Origin: Desulfovibrio subterraneus
GTDB taxonomy: Bacteria; Desulfobacterota; Desulfovibrionia; Desulfovibrionales; Desulfovibrionaceae
Length of the DNA: 64,000 nucleotides
Assembly (NCBI RefSeq): GCF_013340285.1
Contig: NZ_BLVO01000012.1
Location: 248,001 to 312,000, forward strand
Reading direction: 5' to 3'
Below, piece after piece: positions 1 through 6,987 of the stretch. How positions within the stretch are numbered: the stretch's first letter is position 1; every line of letters begins with the position of its first letter. The notes beneath the pieces were generated by a model. The model ran no database searches and was not told the origin of the DNA. It worked only from the letters and a program-made list of their open reading frames with translations. Both the position numbers and the translations under genes were made by a program.

Positions 1-976
1 CGACGATAAGAGTTTCTTCAGGATGCTTTTTGTAGAATTCGTATGCCTTGGCAATGGCTTCATCAAGGGCAAGGGTGTCCCAGATGGTGCCGGCGGCATC
101 ATTGCAGTGGGCTGCGTAGTCGATGCGGCCGCCTTCCACCATCATGAAGAAGGGCTTTTCCTGAGCTGCGAGCACTTCAATGCCCTTGGCAGTCAATTCG
201 GCGAGCGAGGGCATGGCGTTTTCGGTCTCGCGGCTGTTGCGGCGGTCGATTTCCATGTCCATGGCGCTGGAGGAAACAGGGGCGAGCACCTTGTCACCCT
301 TCTTGGGCTTGTAAGCGCGGAAGGCGTCGCGGTTCTTTTCACCGATAAAGGTGGTGTAGCCCTTGGCCTTGAACTCGGCGACCAGATCGCGGTTGTCCTT
401 GCGCTTGGACTTGAGGCCTTCGGCATTGTTTTTGGCGACAAAGTTACGGTAGCCGCCGCCTGCCAGATAATCGAAGCCGGAATTGAGCTGGTCCACGGCA
501 ATTTCGTTTTCATTATCGCGGTGCACGTTGTGCGCAGAGAAGGCTGCGGGCGTGGCGTGGGTGATGCGGGTGGTGGTGGCAATGCCTACAGCGTAGCCTG
601 CATCGCGGGCGGCTTCTGCAATGGTCTTTATATCGGTGCCGTCCGGCAGCTTGGAAACCATGTCGTTGGTGGTCTTGAAGCCGGTAGCCAGCGCGGTGCC
701 GCCTGCTGCGGAGTCGGTGATCAGCGTGTTGGCGGAGTGGGTCGTCACCAGCGCGGAAATGGGGAAGCTGTTCATGAGCAGGCGGGCATCGGGATTGCCG
801 GTCTCGATCTTGTGGAAATACTGGGCAGCCTGCCGCTGAACCGGCCCCATGCCGTCGCCGATGAAGTAGAACACATACTTGGGTGCTGCCGCAAAGGCGG
901 CGGAGGTAATCAGCAGGAAGGCAGCCGAGAGCAGCAACGAGCCGATTGTCCGGGGGATGTTGAATCTGGGTTTCAT
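1..976 (-). CDS. phoA: Alkaline phosphatase, 3' end cut by window edge
   Basis: Periplasmic phosphomonoesterase of the alkaline phosphatase superfamily; it releases phosphate from organic esters. Translation on the minus strand from the ATG at 974-976 gives a signal peptide (about residues 1-30, ending AAFAA). The metal-binding GDGMG motif follows (Asp41), then the active-site TDSAAGGTALATG motif with the nucleophile Ser89. A GAGGA ribosome-binding site lies 6 nt before the start. The frame stays open to base 1, so the C-terminus is outside the window. A long plus-strand ORF over the same bases is only its antisense shadow. A weak promoter-like TTGACC lies about 190 nt upstream; I saw no clear Pho box. 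Confident in family, less in the exact gene name. Confidence 0.93.
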   Translation of the reverse strand, partial: MKPRFNIPRTIGSLLLSAAFLLITSAAFAAAPKYVFYFIGDGMGPVQRQAAQYFHKIETGNPDARLLMNSFPISALVTTHSANTLITDSAAGGTALATGFKTTNDMVSKLPDGTDIKTIAEAARDAGYAVGIATTTRITHATPAAFSAHNVHRDNENEIAVDQLNSGFDYLAGGGYRNFVAKNNAEGLKSKRKDNRDLVAEFKAKGYTTFIGEKNRDAFRAYKPKKGDKVLAPVSSSAMDMEIDRRNSRETENAMPSLAELTAKGIEVLAAQEKPFFMMVEGGRIDYAAHCNDAAGTIWDTLALDEAIAKAYEFYKKHPEETLIV

Positions 977-1602
977 GTATCGTCCTCTGTTGTATGGATT
1001 TGGCACAACGCCATTGGTTGCGGCTTGGCTCCCTGCAGCGGGCGGTACATGAAGTGTCAGGGGACGACTGCTTTGCAGAATGCGTCTCGGTTGTGTCCAG
1101 ATGTACTACATTATTTGGAGCCACTGCTTACTTACTGCTCAGTGTGGCGGTTCCCTGTAGGGCAAGGTCAAGAGGGATTGTGAATTATTTTTCAATCTTT
1201 CCGGCAAGCAGCAAACAGAGGGGTGCGAATGTCGCAAAGTGTCTCAGAGTGCTCCGTAATGCTGCATTTGCGTAGTGAGACATGCGTGCTGTGCATTGGC
1301 GCATGCACACCACAACCCCGGCTCATGCTGAACATTCAGCATGGTTTTTCGTTGTTGCATCTTTGCCCTCTGGGGGAATGTTGTAAGGATTGATTGTTTG
1401 TATAAACAGTATGTTGCCGCATTTTGCGTGCGATGTGCACCGCGATAAGTGCGGACGTTCGCTGCAACACTGTATGCACGGGGCCCGTAGTATGAGGGCG
1501 GGATGTGCAGGTTCGCTGATGAGGGCATTGTTGCGGAGCAGGTGATGTAGATCTGTTGCTGCAAGTAGTGCCGTGACTGTTGGGGGGGAACCCGACCAGC
1601 GA
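977..1602. other. Gene-free stretch with an orphan terminator-like hairpin
   Basis: No ORF here has plausible protein character or a good ribosome-binding site; the minus-strand ORFs of 112-181 codons look like chance frames. The 5' leader of the alkaline phosphatase gene lies at its left end. At 1324-1343 there is a 9-bp perfect hairpin (CATGCTGAA, 2-nt loop, TTCAGCATG) followed by GTTTTT on the plus strand. It looks like an intrinsic terminator with no annotated gene upstream. Confidence 0.5.
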
Positions 1603-1643
1603 TAAAAAAATCCGCTCTGCAGCCATATGGTTGCAGGGCGGAT
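1603..1643 (-). terminator. Intrinsic terminator after the GNAT gene
   Basis: A hairpin at 1610-1643 with arms ATCCGCCCTGCA and TGCAGAGCGGAT (minus-strand sense) is followed on the minus strand by seven T residues. It lies about 70 nt past the stop of the acetyltransferase gene. Confidence 0.85.
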
Positions 1644-1710
1644 GATGTTTGTTTGCAAAGTCTGCCACGGCCACGGCGGGCAGGTTTTGCGGGGCGCGGG
1701 TCTGTGTGTG

Positions 1711-2157
1711 TCAGGCCTGTTCCGGCTGCTGGCGCATGATGATGAATTCCTGATGCGGAACAACTTCCATGTTGATGCTGCGTTCGCATTCGATGAATCC
1801 GCTGCGCCGGTAAAAGGAAAAGGCCCGTGTGTTGGCGCTGAACACTTCAACAGTCAGGGGGCCCCGCATGTCAGCAACATGGCGGATAAGCCGGGCGCCG
1901 ATGCCCTTGCCGGAAGCCTGCGGAAGGACAAACAGGCCGCCGATGGTGGTGCCGAGCATGCCGATAAAGCCCTGCACTGTGCCGGAATCGTAGACCCACA
2001 TTTCCGCAACGGGCAGATAATGGTTCTTTACAAGGTCATATTGCCGGAGCAGCTCTTCTTCGCTGAAGAAAGGGTGTCCCGCGCGGGAGGCCTTGAGCCA
2101 TATGTCCAGAACGGCCTCGCCGTCTTCGGTTCGGTAGCTTCGAATATGTTGATTCAT
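1711..2157 (-). CDS. GNAT-family N-acetyltransferase
   Basis: Predicted acyl-CoA-dependent N-acetyltransferase, 148 residues, similar in layout to YjaB-type GNAT proteins. The N-terminal IRSYRTEDGEAVLDIW segment is the typical first strand and helix. The acetyl-CoA loop motif A reads LFVLPQASGKGIGARLI, with the usual Q/R-x-x-G-x-G/A pattern. The late NTRAFSFYRRSGF segment is motif B. The frame is open further upstream, into the end of the diguanylate cyclase gene. I chose the ATG at 2157 because the protein then starts where the family does, although no strong ribosome-binding site precedes it. The substrate cannot be told. It lies downstream of the cyclase on the same strand and ends before a strong terminator. 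Confidence 0.85.
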   Translation of the reverse strand: MNQHIRSYRTEDGEAVLDIWLKASRAGHPFFSEEELLRQYDLVKNHYLPVAEMWVYDSGTVQGFIGMLGTTIGGLFVLPQASGKGIGARLIRHVADMRGPLTVEVFSANTRAFSFYRRSGFIECERSINMEVVPHQEFIIMRQQPEQA

Positions 2158-2264
2158 GCGCTGTTGATACCGGATGTGCGGTTGAAATTCATCAAGAATC
2201 GGCATGCGGCGGACTGAGAACAGGCCTTGCATCCGGCATGCCCAGCTGTTCCTGAGAGTCTTCG

Positions 2265-3476
2265 CTACAGGCAAGACCCGGGCGAGGGCATAACCGCGTT
2301 CCGTCCGCGTTGCTTGGCCCGATAAAGAGCCTTGTCAGCGCATTTGACAAAGGATTCCACAGAACTGCCGGTAACGTATTGAGCCACACCAAAGCTTACG
2401 GTTACCTTTTGCCTTTCCTGGGTGCAGTCGGGCTGGTGCGACTCTATGATGTTGCGCAGCCGTTCCGCCATGGCTGTCGCGTGCTCGATGTTGGTCATGG
2501 GGCAGACGATGATGAATTCTTCGCCGCCCCACCTTCCGGCTTTGTCCGTATCACGTTTATGAGCGGTGATGAGGTCGATGGTGTGTGTTATCACCTTGTC
2601 GCCGACATCGTGGCCGAAATTGTCGTTTATGCTCTTGAAGTTGTCTATGTCGCACAGGATCAGGCAGAGAGGTTGCTCGCGGCGGTTGTATCGCGAGATT
2701 TCGCTCTTGATGATCTCTTCTATCTTGCGCCTGTTATACGCCCCTGTGAGATGGTCCTTGGTGGCAAGGTGCTCCATTTTGAGAAGCATGCCCGATTGTG
2801 TATCGGTGAGCAGCTCTAATTCTGCAAGCAGCCGGCCGTTAATCATGTGCTGTACGGAATACAGCAGCAGCACCGTCAGCAGTGTGGTGAACATGTTGAT
2901 GATGGCATCGGGAGACTGGGCATTGACGTAGTCCGCAACCGGGCCGTTTATGTATGTTACGTATACCCGGACAAGAAAGAGCGCTGCGAACATCAGGGCC
3001 GCGGTTCCTGTAAATCCGCAATGTTCTTTGTAGGTTGCGTCGGTTGGTTTGAACAGGATGCAGGCTACGTAAAGAAATATGGGGATGAGCATGCCCGAGA
3101 AGAGCAATATGCGGATTTGTATGTCGGGTGTGATGTACGTGAAGTAGAGAAATGCGGCTATGAAGACGCCGGTGTAGAGAGCAAATGGAAGCCGTGAAAC
3201 ACGCCTGCGTGTGAACATGGCCGCCCCGAGAGTGAAGCTGATGACACCGCAGATCATGAGGGTGTTTGCCAGTATTACGGAGAAAAACTGGGGAATGGCG
3301 GGGCGCATAAGGGCAATGGTCATGCCCACAGCCTGAAAGATGAAGTGAAGAAGAAAATAGCCCACGCCGCCAAAGCGGTTTTTGCTGACTTTGAACGTCG
3401 CTGCCATCAAATATGCGCAAACATAGTTGATGAGAACATAGATGGTGAGGGCTGTCCTCATATCAAAGTCTGGCAA
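2265..3476 (-). CDS. Membrane diguanylate cyclase (GGDEF)
   Basis: Predicted to make cyclic di-GMP from two GTP. The N-terminal half (about residues 1-215) has about six or seven hydrophobic membrane segments. A short linker and a C-terminal GGDEF domain follow, with signature RWGGEEF at about residues 315-321. A product-inhibition I-site (RDTD) lies five residues before the signature, so feedback control is likely. CDIDNFKSINDNFGHDVGD is the conserved nucleotide and metal loop. I chose a TTG start at 3476 because GGAGGA lies 6 nt before it; the ATG at 3461 is the alternative, and the more upstream start has no such site. About 400 residues. No known sensory domain was recognised in the membrane part. 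Confidence 0.9.
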   Translation of the reverse strand: MPDFDMRTALTIYVLINYVCAYLMAATFKVSKNRFGGVGYFLLHFIFQAVGMTIALMRPAIPQFFSVILANTLMICGVISFTLGAAMFTRRRVSRLPFALYTGVFIAAFLYFTYITPDIQIRILLFSGMLIPIFLYVACILFKPTDATYKEHCGFTGTAALMFAALFLVRVYVTYINGPVADYVNAQSPDAIINMFTTLLTVLLLYSVQHMINGRLLAELELLTDTQSGMLLKMEHLATKDHLTGAYNRRKIEEIIKSEISRYNRREQPLCLILCDIDNFKSINDNFGHDVGDKVITHTIDLITAHKRDTDKAGRWGGEEFIIVCPMTNIEHATAMAERLRNIIESHQPDCTQERQKVTVSFGVAQYVTGSSVESFVKCADKALYRAKQRGRNAVMPSPGSCL

Positions 3477-3597
3477 TAAATTTCCTCCATATAAATTATT
3501 AGGTTGCGTATGCAGCGGCACCCTACACAAAAACGGTCAGGCTTGCACCCGGAAACAGGGTGGTTTCAGTATATTGCAATACAGGTATGTATGGCAC

Positions 3598-3669
3598 AAA
3601 AAACTGCCCCAACCCTGTTCAAAATAAGGGCAGAATGATGTCAGCCCTTGTTTTGAACAGGATCGGGGC
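3598..3669 (-). terminator. Very long-stem intrinsic terminator
   Basis: Inverted repeat with arms 3606-3631 and 3644-3669 and a 12-nt loop. About 22 of 26 positions pair, including CCTGTTCAAAA with TTTTGAACAGG and GGGC with GCCC. On the minus strand the stem is followed by AG and six T residues. It lies downstream of the minus-strand thioesterase gene (stop at 3847) and before the diguanylate cyclase start, so it probably separates the two transcripts. Confidence 0.75.
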
Positions 3670-3846
3670 GGCCTCTTCCTGCGCTTTGCTGATGCAGGCG
3701 CGCAGGTTGCGACATGTCTTCCTGCGTCAGGTCAATGCCTGTCGGATTGATCGACGTACCGGTGCAGGGCGGGGAGTGCTTATTGCCATATAATTATGAA
3801 CAGCCTGCACACGTGGCGGTCTGGCAGGGCTGTCTATGCATCCGGC

Positions 3847-4263
3847 TCAGCCCCGCTTGATGTTGTATACGCCGCGACCTTCTGCAATGTGGGTTTCGCG
3901 GTTACCCGCAGACCAGACAACCACGTGGGCGTTGCCGACCTTGTTCCCCAGCAGGCGGATTTTGGCTTCCGCATACAGGTCGAACGCTTTGGCAGGTCGC
4001 AGGTAGTCCACACTCAGGGTGATGGTAGCTATGTGGTCTTCCGGCTTGCAGTGGGTCCATACCGCAAAGCCGCCGCAGATATCCACAAGGCTGGAGATGA
4101 CGCCACCGTGGATCATGGAACGCTTGGCGTGGCCTATGAGCTGATCCTTGTAGGGGATGAACAGGCGGACGCAATCTTCTCCCAGATGGTCCACCCGGAC
4201 GCCGAGCAGGAGATGGAAGGGGAATTCGTTTTCGATGAAGTTGTGAAGCGTGGCGTTGTGCAT
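3847..4263 (-). CDS. Hotdog-fold thioesterase (PaaI-like)
   Basis: A 138-residue single hotdog domain of the PaaI/4HBT group, which hydrolyses acyl-CoA thioesters. The motif MIHGGVISSLVDICGGFAVW (about residues 50-69) is the family signature; HGG with the following Asp forms the active-site region. TITLSVDYLRPAKAFDLYAEA is the central helix-strand segment. AGGA lies 8 nt before the ATG at 4263. It stands alone on the minus strand, upstream of the long hairpin terminator. The natural thioester is unknown. Confidence 0.87.
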   Translation of the reverse strand: MHNATLHNFIENEFPFHLLLGVRVDHLGEDCVRLFIPYKDQLIGHAKRSMIHGGVISSLVDICGGFAVWTHCKPEDHIATITLSVDYLRPAKAFDLYAEAKIRLLGNKVGNAHVVVWSAGNRETHIAEGRGVYNIKRG

Positions 4264-4944
4264 GATGATATCCTGTTCTGAATAAGTGAATACGCTGCAA
4301 CGCTGGCAGCAGAACGAATTGTGAGCCTATTCATGTCTGCGGCGAATGCAAGAAAAAATCAGATCTGGTGCTGCTGTATGAAACAGGGGTGATGCCGTTG
4401 CGGTGGGGGGGTGAAGGCGTGCGAGGGCGTTGGTTGAGGCAGTGGGGGAGGGCTGTTGACTCATTGTAGTGAATCATTTGCGTTGACATTTCATGTGGTG
4501 GCATCGTGCACTAATTTTTAAGGCAGTTCTGCAGCTTGATGGCGGGTTAATCATGTCAGGGGGATAATCAAAACGGGCACCTTGAGCGGTTTAGCCGAAC
4601 CTGCACGTACGGGCGTGTTGTATTTGAATCTGTAATTGTTCAGGCGCGAGGTTAGTGAGATTGTTTGCAAGGGAAAATCTAGTCAAACGAATAGCGGCCT
4701 CATGATTCTATCGGAACTCTAAAGTTATCTGAGGTGTTATATAACAATGCTGAGAACCCGGTTTTGCACTGTTCTCTTGACGGATAAGCTGATGTGGTGA
4801 ATATGAATTATTTTGGAAGCTTTTGGAATGATGCTGTTGTGCGTTGATGCGGCTGCCATGGGGAGGCAGAGAGGTTATTGTGTAGTCTTGTTGGTTTTCA
4901 GGAATAAGTAGTAATGGTTGTATTTGTAAGGTGGGGAGTGTCAG
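4264..4944. other. Intergenic region, about 680 bp
   Basis: No convincing coding frame is seen. Composition drifts from GC-rich near 4370-4450 to AT-rich towards the acyltransferase gene. Short palindromes such as GTTATATAAC (4736-4745) occur, but none is an evident operator. This is the left flank of the accessory region. Confidence 0.5.
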
Positions 4945-5802
4945 GTGGGAAAGAATATTGTCGGGGACCAGTTTCTATATAAAGACATGTTTTCAATATT
5001 GTTTGGTGTTTTAAGAATAACTGCCTGTTGTTTGATTTATAAATTTCATTTTGATGGAATTTATAATTATGATTCTGGTATTAACGTTCTTATTCCTTTC
5101 GTAATATTTATGTTTTTATCTGGTTTTTACGCACGGGAAAACGCTAAGAATATGGGTGGTTGGGTAAGAAGGCGGCTTGTAAGAATTTACGTTCCATATT
5201 TGTTGTGTGCTGTTGTTGTTATTGTTTCTAATTTTTATATGAATTATAAAACTGTAAATATATTAGATGTTGTTTCGGTGTTGTTTGGCATAAATTTGTT
5301 TACTGGTGGAGTTTTGTATGTTGTATCGTGGTATGTTGGATTTATAATTAGCTATTATTTAATGTATTATTATTTCGTTGTTTTGAAGACAAAGGTTCTC
5401 AAATTGTTACCAGTTGTTTTTATAATTGTTATTCATAATGTATTTGGTGTGAGTTTGTATTTGTTGTATGGTTTTGTTATTGGTGTGTGTCTTTCGCGAC
5501 TGTTTTATCGGTTTAATGTGTTCAATGGAATATTATGTACATCGGGAGGAAGCGTTTTTCGTCGTATAAAATCGCTGGTTATGGTTGTTCAAAACTGCAC
5601 ATATGAGTTCTTTCTAGTTCATGGTCCTGTGTTGCTTTTGTTGGCACATGTTGTAAAAATGGACGGAAATTCAGCTTTGTTGTTAGGAGGGGGTATATCC
5701 ATTGTGTTTGCTGTTATTTTGAAGCATATAGCAGGTGAAATTATTAAAAAGTGTCAATGGATAGAAGTTGGCCAGCGGGCAATAGTGGCCAGGACATTGT
5801 AG
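4945..5802 (+). CDS. Acyltransferase-3 family membrane protein, AT-rich
   Basis: Integral membrane protein of 285 residues with about eight hydrophobic segments. It resembles acyltransferase-3 (OafA/YrhL-like) enzymes that add acyl groups to cell-surface sugars. The N-terminus keeps the family R-x10-H motif (Arg24, His35). The C-terminal region has the characteristic FFLVHGPVLL segment. It is shorter and more divergent than typical 340-residue members. The start is GTG at 4945, with GGGAG 6 nt upstream. Codon use is strongly AT-biased compared with the neighbouring core genes, suggesting recent transfer. It has no partner glycosyltransferase nearby. The family is an inference from the motifs; the acyl acceptor is unknown. 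Confidence 0.65.
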   Translation: MGKNIVGDQFLYKDMFSILFGVLRITACCLIYKFHFDGIYNYDSGINVLIPFVIFMFLSGFYARENAKNMGGWVRRRLVRIYVPYLLCAVVVIVSNFYMNYKTVNILDVVSVLFGINLFTGGVLYVVSWYVGFIISYYLMYYYFVVLKTKVLKLLPVVFIIVIHNVFGVSLYLLYGFVIGVCLSRLFYRFNVFNGILCTSGGSVFRRIKSLVMVVQNCTYEFFLVHGPVLLLLAHVVKMDGNSALLLGGGISIVFAVILKHIAGEIIKKCQWIEVGQRAIVARTL

Positions 5803-5846
5803 GGAAAAGTTGCAGTTAGGCTATGTTGTATTTAGTAGCATACGCT

Positions 5847-5938
5847 TTGAACAAGGCCTTTGGCGAGCGTTCGAAGTAGGTTTTGAGTTGATTGTGATTT
5901 GAAATTGAGCAGCCCCGATTTCCGTTTTGGAGTCGGGG
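5847..5938 (+). repeat. Cassette left border, copy 1
   Basis: 92-bp direct repeat about 79% identical without gaps (19 mismatches) to 6882-6973. In both copies it begins with the same codon-aligned tail of a small ORF (LNKAFGERSK here) ending in TAG, followed by a hairpin CCCCGA...TCGGGG. Here the T-run after the hairpin has decayed. The homologous sequence starts right after the acyltransferase gene. Confidence 0.75.
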
Positions 5939-6050
5939 TGTATTGAGTTTGTAAGTGTGGTGGATGGTGTTGTCGAATGAGTTCAATAGGTCTGGATCGG
6001 TGTTTCCGGCAGAGATAGGGGGGGCGGGTATCCTTTGGGAGATAATTGGA

Positions 6051-6734
6051 ATGGTAGCAAAGCATACGCCTGTTTATGTCCCTACGGACGGCCCTGAGGG
6101 GTGGAGGCAATTTCTGGCTGACCCCATTAAGCAATGGAAGAATGGGTGTTCAGCAAAAGAGTTGGCATACAGCTGGGAATCTGCAGAAGGTTTTCCGTTT
6201 GAAATTGCGGCAACTCTCAATTCGCATCCCGCATTTGATAGCCTTGAAATTTTATTTGCCGTTCCTGAGTATAAAGTACCCTTGCCTGGTGGGGGCAGAG
6301 CATCACAGAACGACCTTTTTGTGCTGGCAAGACATGCTGATGGGCTCGCTGTGATAATGGTTGAAGGGAAAGCGTCTGAGTCATTTGGCCCAACACTTGG
6401 CGAGTGGAGGGCTGAGGGTTCGTCTGGTAAGGTTAGCAGGCTTGCGTACTTGCAGAGTGTATTGCGCCTTAATGGGGGGCTGTCAGACAGCGTCCGGTAT
6501 CAACTTCTTCATCGGGCGGCTTCGGCATTGATTGTCGCAGAGCGTTTTCATGCTGCGAGTGCAATCATGTTGGTGCACTCGTTTTCCATTGATAACAGGT
6601 GGTTCGATGATTATGCGTCTTTCTTGAATCTGTATGGTGTGACTGCTGAGATTGGTGTTCTTCATAAACTGCTGGAAGACCCACAGCCGCATCTGTTTTG
6701 TGGTTGGGTTAAGGGCATTCCAGTGGCCCGCTAA
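6051..6734 (+). CDS. Orphan PD-(D/E)XK-like protein (possible DUF6946)
   Basis: 227 residues, no signal peptide or membrane segment. The core shows a restriction-endonuclease-like pattern: an acidic residue in FPFEIA (Glu51), Asp88 in SQNDLFVLA, and the E-x-K pair in IMVEGKAS (Glu105, Lys107). Spacing D-x16-E-x-K fits PD-(D/E)XK nucleases. The overall sequence reminds me of an uncharacterised conserved family, perhaps DUF6946; I cannot confirm this by search. I chose the ATG at 6051 because GGGAG lies upstream and the domain starts there; the frame is open to 5955. It lies alone between cassette left border 1 and a hairpin terminator, so it reads as single-gene cargo. A DNA-acting or defence role is inference only. 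Confidence 0.7.
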   Translation: MVAKHTPVYVPTDGPEGWRQFLADPIKQWKNGCSAKELAYSWESAEGFPFEIAATLNSHPAFDSLEILFAVPEYKVPLPGGGRASQNDLFVLARHADGLAVIMVEGKASESFGPTLGEWRAEGSSGKVSRLAYLQSVLRLNGGLSDSVRYQLLHRAASALIVAERFHAASAIMLVHSFSIDNRWFDDYASFLNLYGVTAEIGVLHKLLEDPQPHLFCGWVKGIPVAR

Positions 6735-6744
6735 CAATACAAAT

Positions 6745-6785
6745 AACCGCCCTGACTTCATCCGAAATCAGGGCGGTTCTTTATT
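6745..6785 (+). terminator. Terminator, shared border element T, copy 1
   Basis: Hairpin with 11-bp arms (AACCGCCCTGA and TCAGGGCGGTT) and a 12-nt loop, followed by CTTTATT on plus. It ends the nuclease-like gene. The 30 nt at 6747-6776 are identical to 8229-8258, on the other side of the next cassette. Confidence 0.8.
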
Positions 6786-6787
6786 AG

Positions 6788-6825
6788 GGAGCTCATGAGC
6801 AGGATTGAAAGGCTTCCTCGCCCTT
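6788..6825 (-). repeat. Truncated 3' end of tRNA-Thr (att-like duplication)
   Basis: 38 nt match the last 39 nt of the intact tRNA-Thr gene (8315-8353) in the same orientation, with four mismatches and one gap. The match covers the anticodon-stem 3' strand, the T arm and the acceptor 3' strand up to part of CCA. There is no 5' half of the tRNA here. Such 3'-end duplications are the usual footprint of elements that integrate into tRNA genes. Confidence 0.75.
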
Positions 6826-6914
6826 GGTGGGGTTTGTCCTGCAAAGGCGATCATTACGTCTTTTTCGACAACGGGCAGGCATTGAACCAGCTTTTGGCCG
6901 AGCTTATGAAATAG
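6795..6914 (+). CDS. Small 39-aa ORF starting in the tRNA remnant
   Basis: ATG at 6795, preceded by GGGAG at 3 nt, opens a 39-residue frame beginning MSRIERLPRPWWGL and ending LNQLLAELMK before TAG. Its first 10 codons are made of the tRNA-Thr-derived sequence. The last 10 codons are also found, codon-aligned, in the left border repeat before the preceding cassette (LNKAFGERSK), which argues for a once-real coding end. A good terminator follows (6945-6986). Function unknown; expression is unproven. Confidence 0.45.
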   Translation: MSRIERLPRPWWGLSCKGDHYVFFDNGQALNQLLAELMK

Positions 6915-6973
6915 CTTTTGCGTTGATAACGATTTGAAATTGAACAGCCTCGGTTTCCGTTTTGAAGTCGGGG
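6882..6973 (+). repeat. Cassette left border, copy 2
   Basis: Second copy of the 92-bp direct repeat at 5847-5938. It includes the C-terminal codons of the 39-aa ORF, its TAG stop and the first part of the terminator hairpin. Confidence 0.75.
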
Positions 6974-6986
6974 CTGTTTTTAATTT
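6945..6986 (+). terminator. Terminator after the 39-aa ORF
   Basis: Hairpin with 13-bp arms, CAGCCTCGGTTTC and GAAGTCGGGGCTG (three wobble pairs), followed by TTTTTAATTT on plus. It faces the end of the HEPN gene on the other strand. Confidence 0.75.
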
Positions 6987-6987
6987 C

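Noticed and set aside
1145-1175. MerR-type promoter before the alkaline phosphatase gene (TTGACC with a 19-nt spacer and a partial dyad)
   Set aside because: The dyad pairs only about 7 positions and the -10 (CACACT) is poor; not enough to annotate.
23-1183. 386-codon plus-strand frame
   Set aside because: Antisense to the alkaline phosphatase gene, whose minus-strand translation has all family motifs.
4575-4610. Third tRNA-Thr 3' fragment further left (CTTGAGCGG...GAACCTGC)
   Set aside because: Too many gaps and mismatches; looks like chance.
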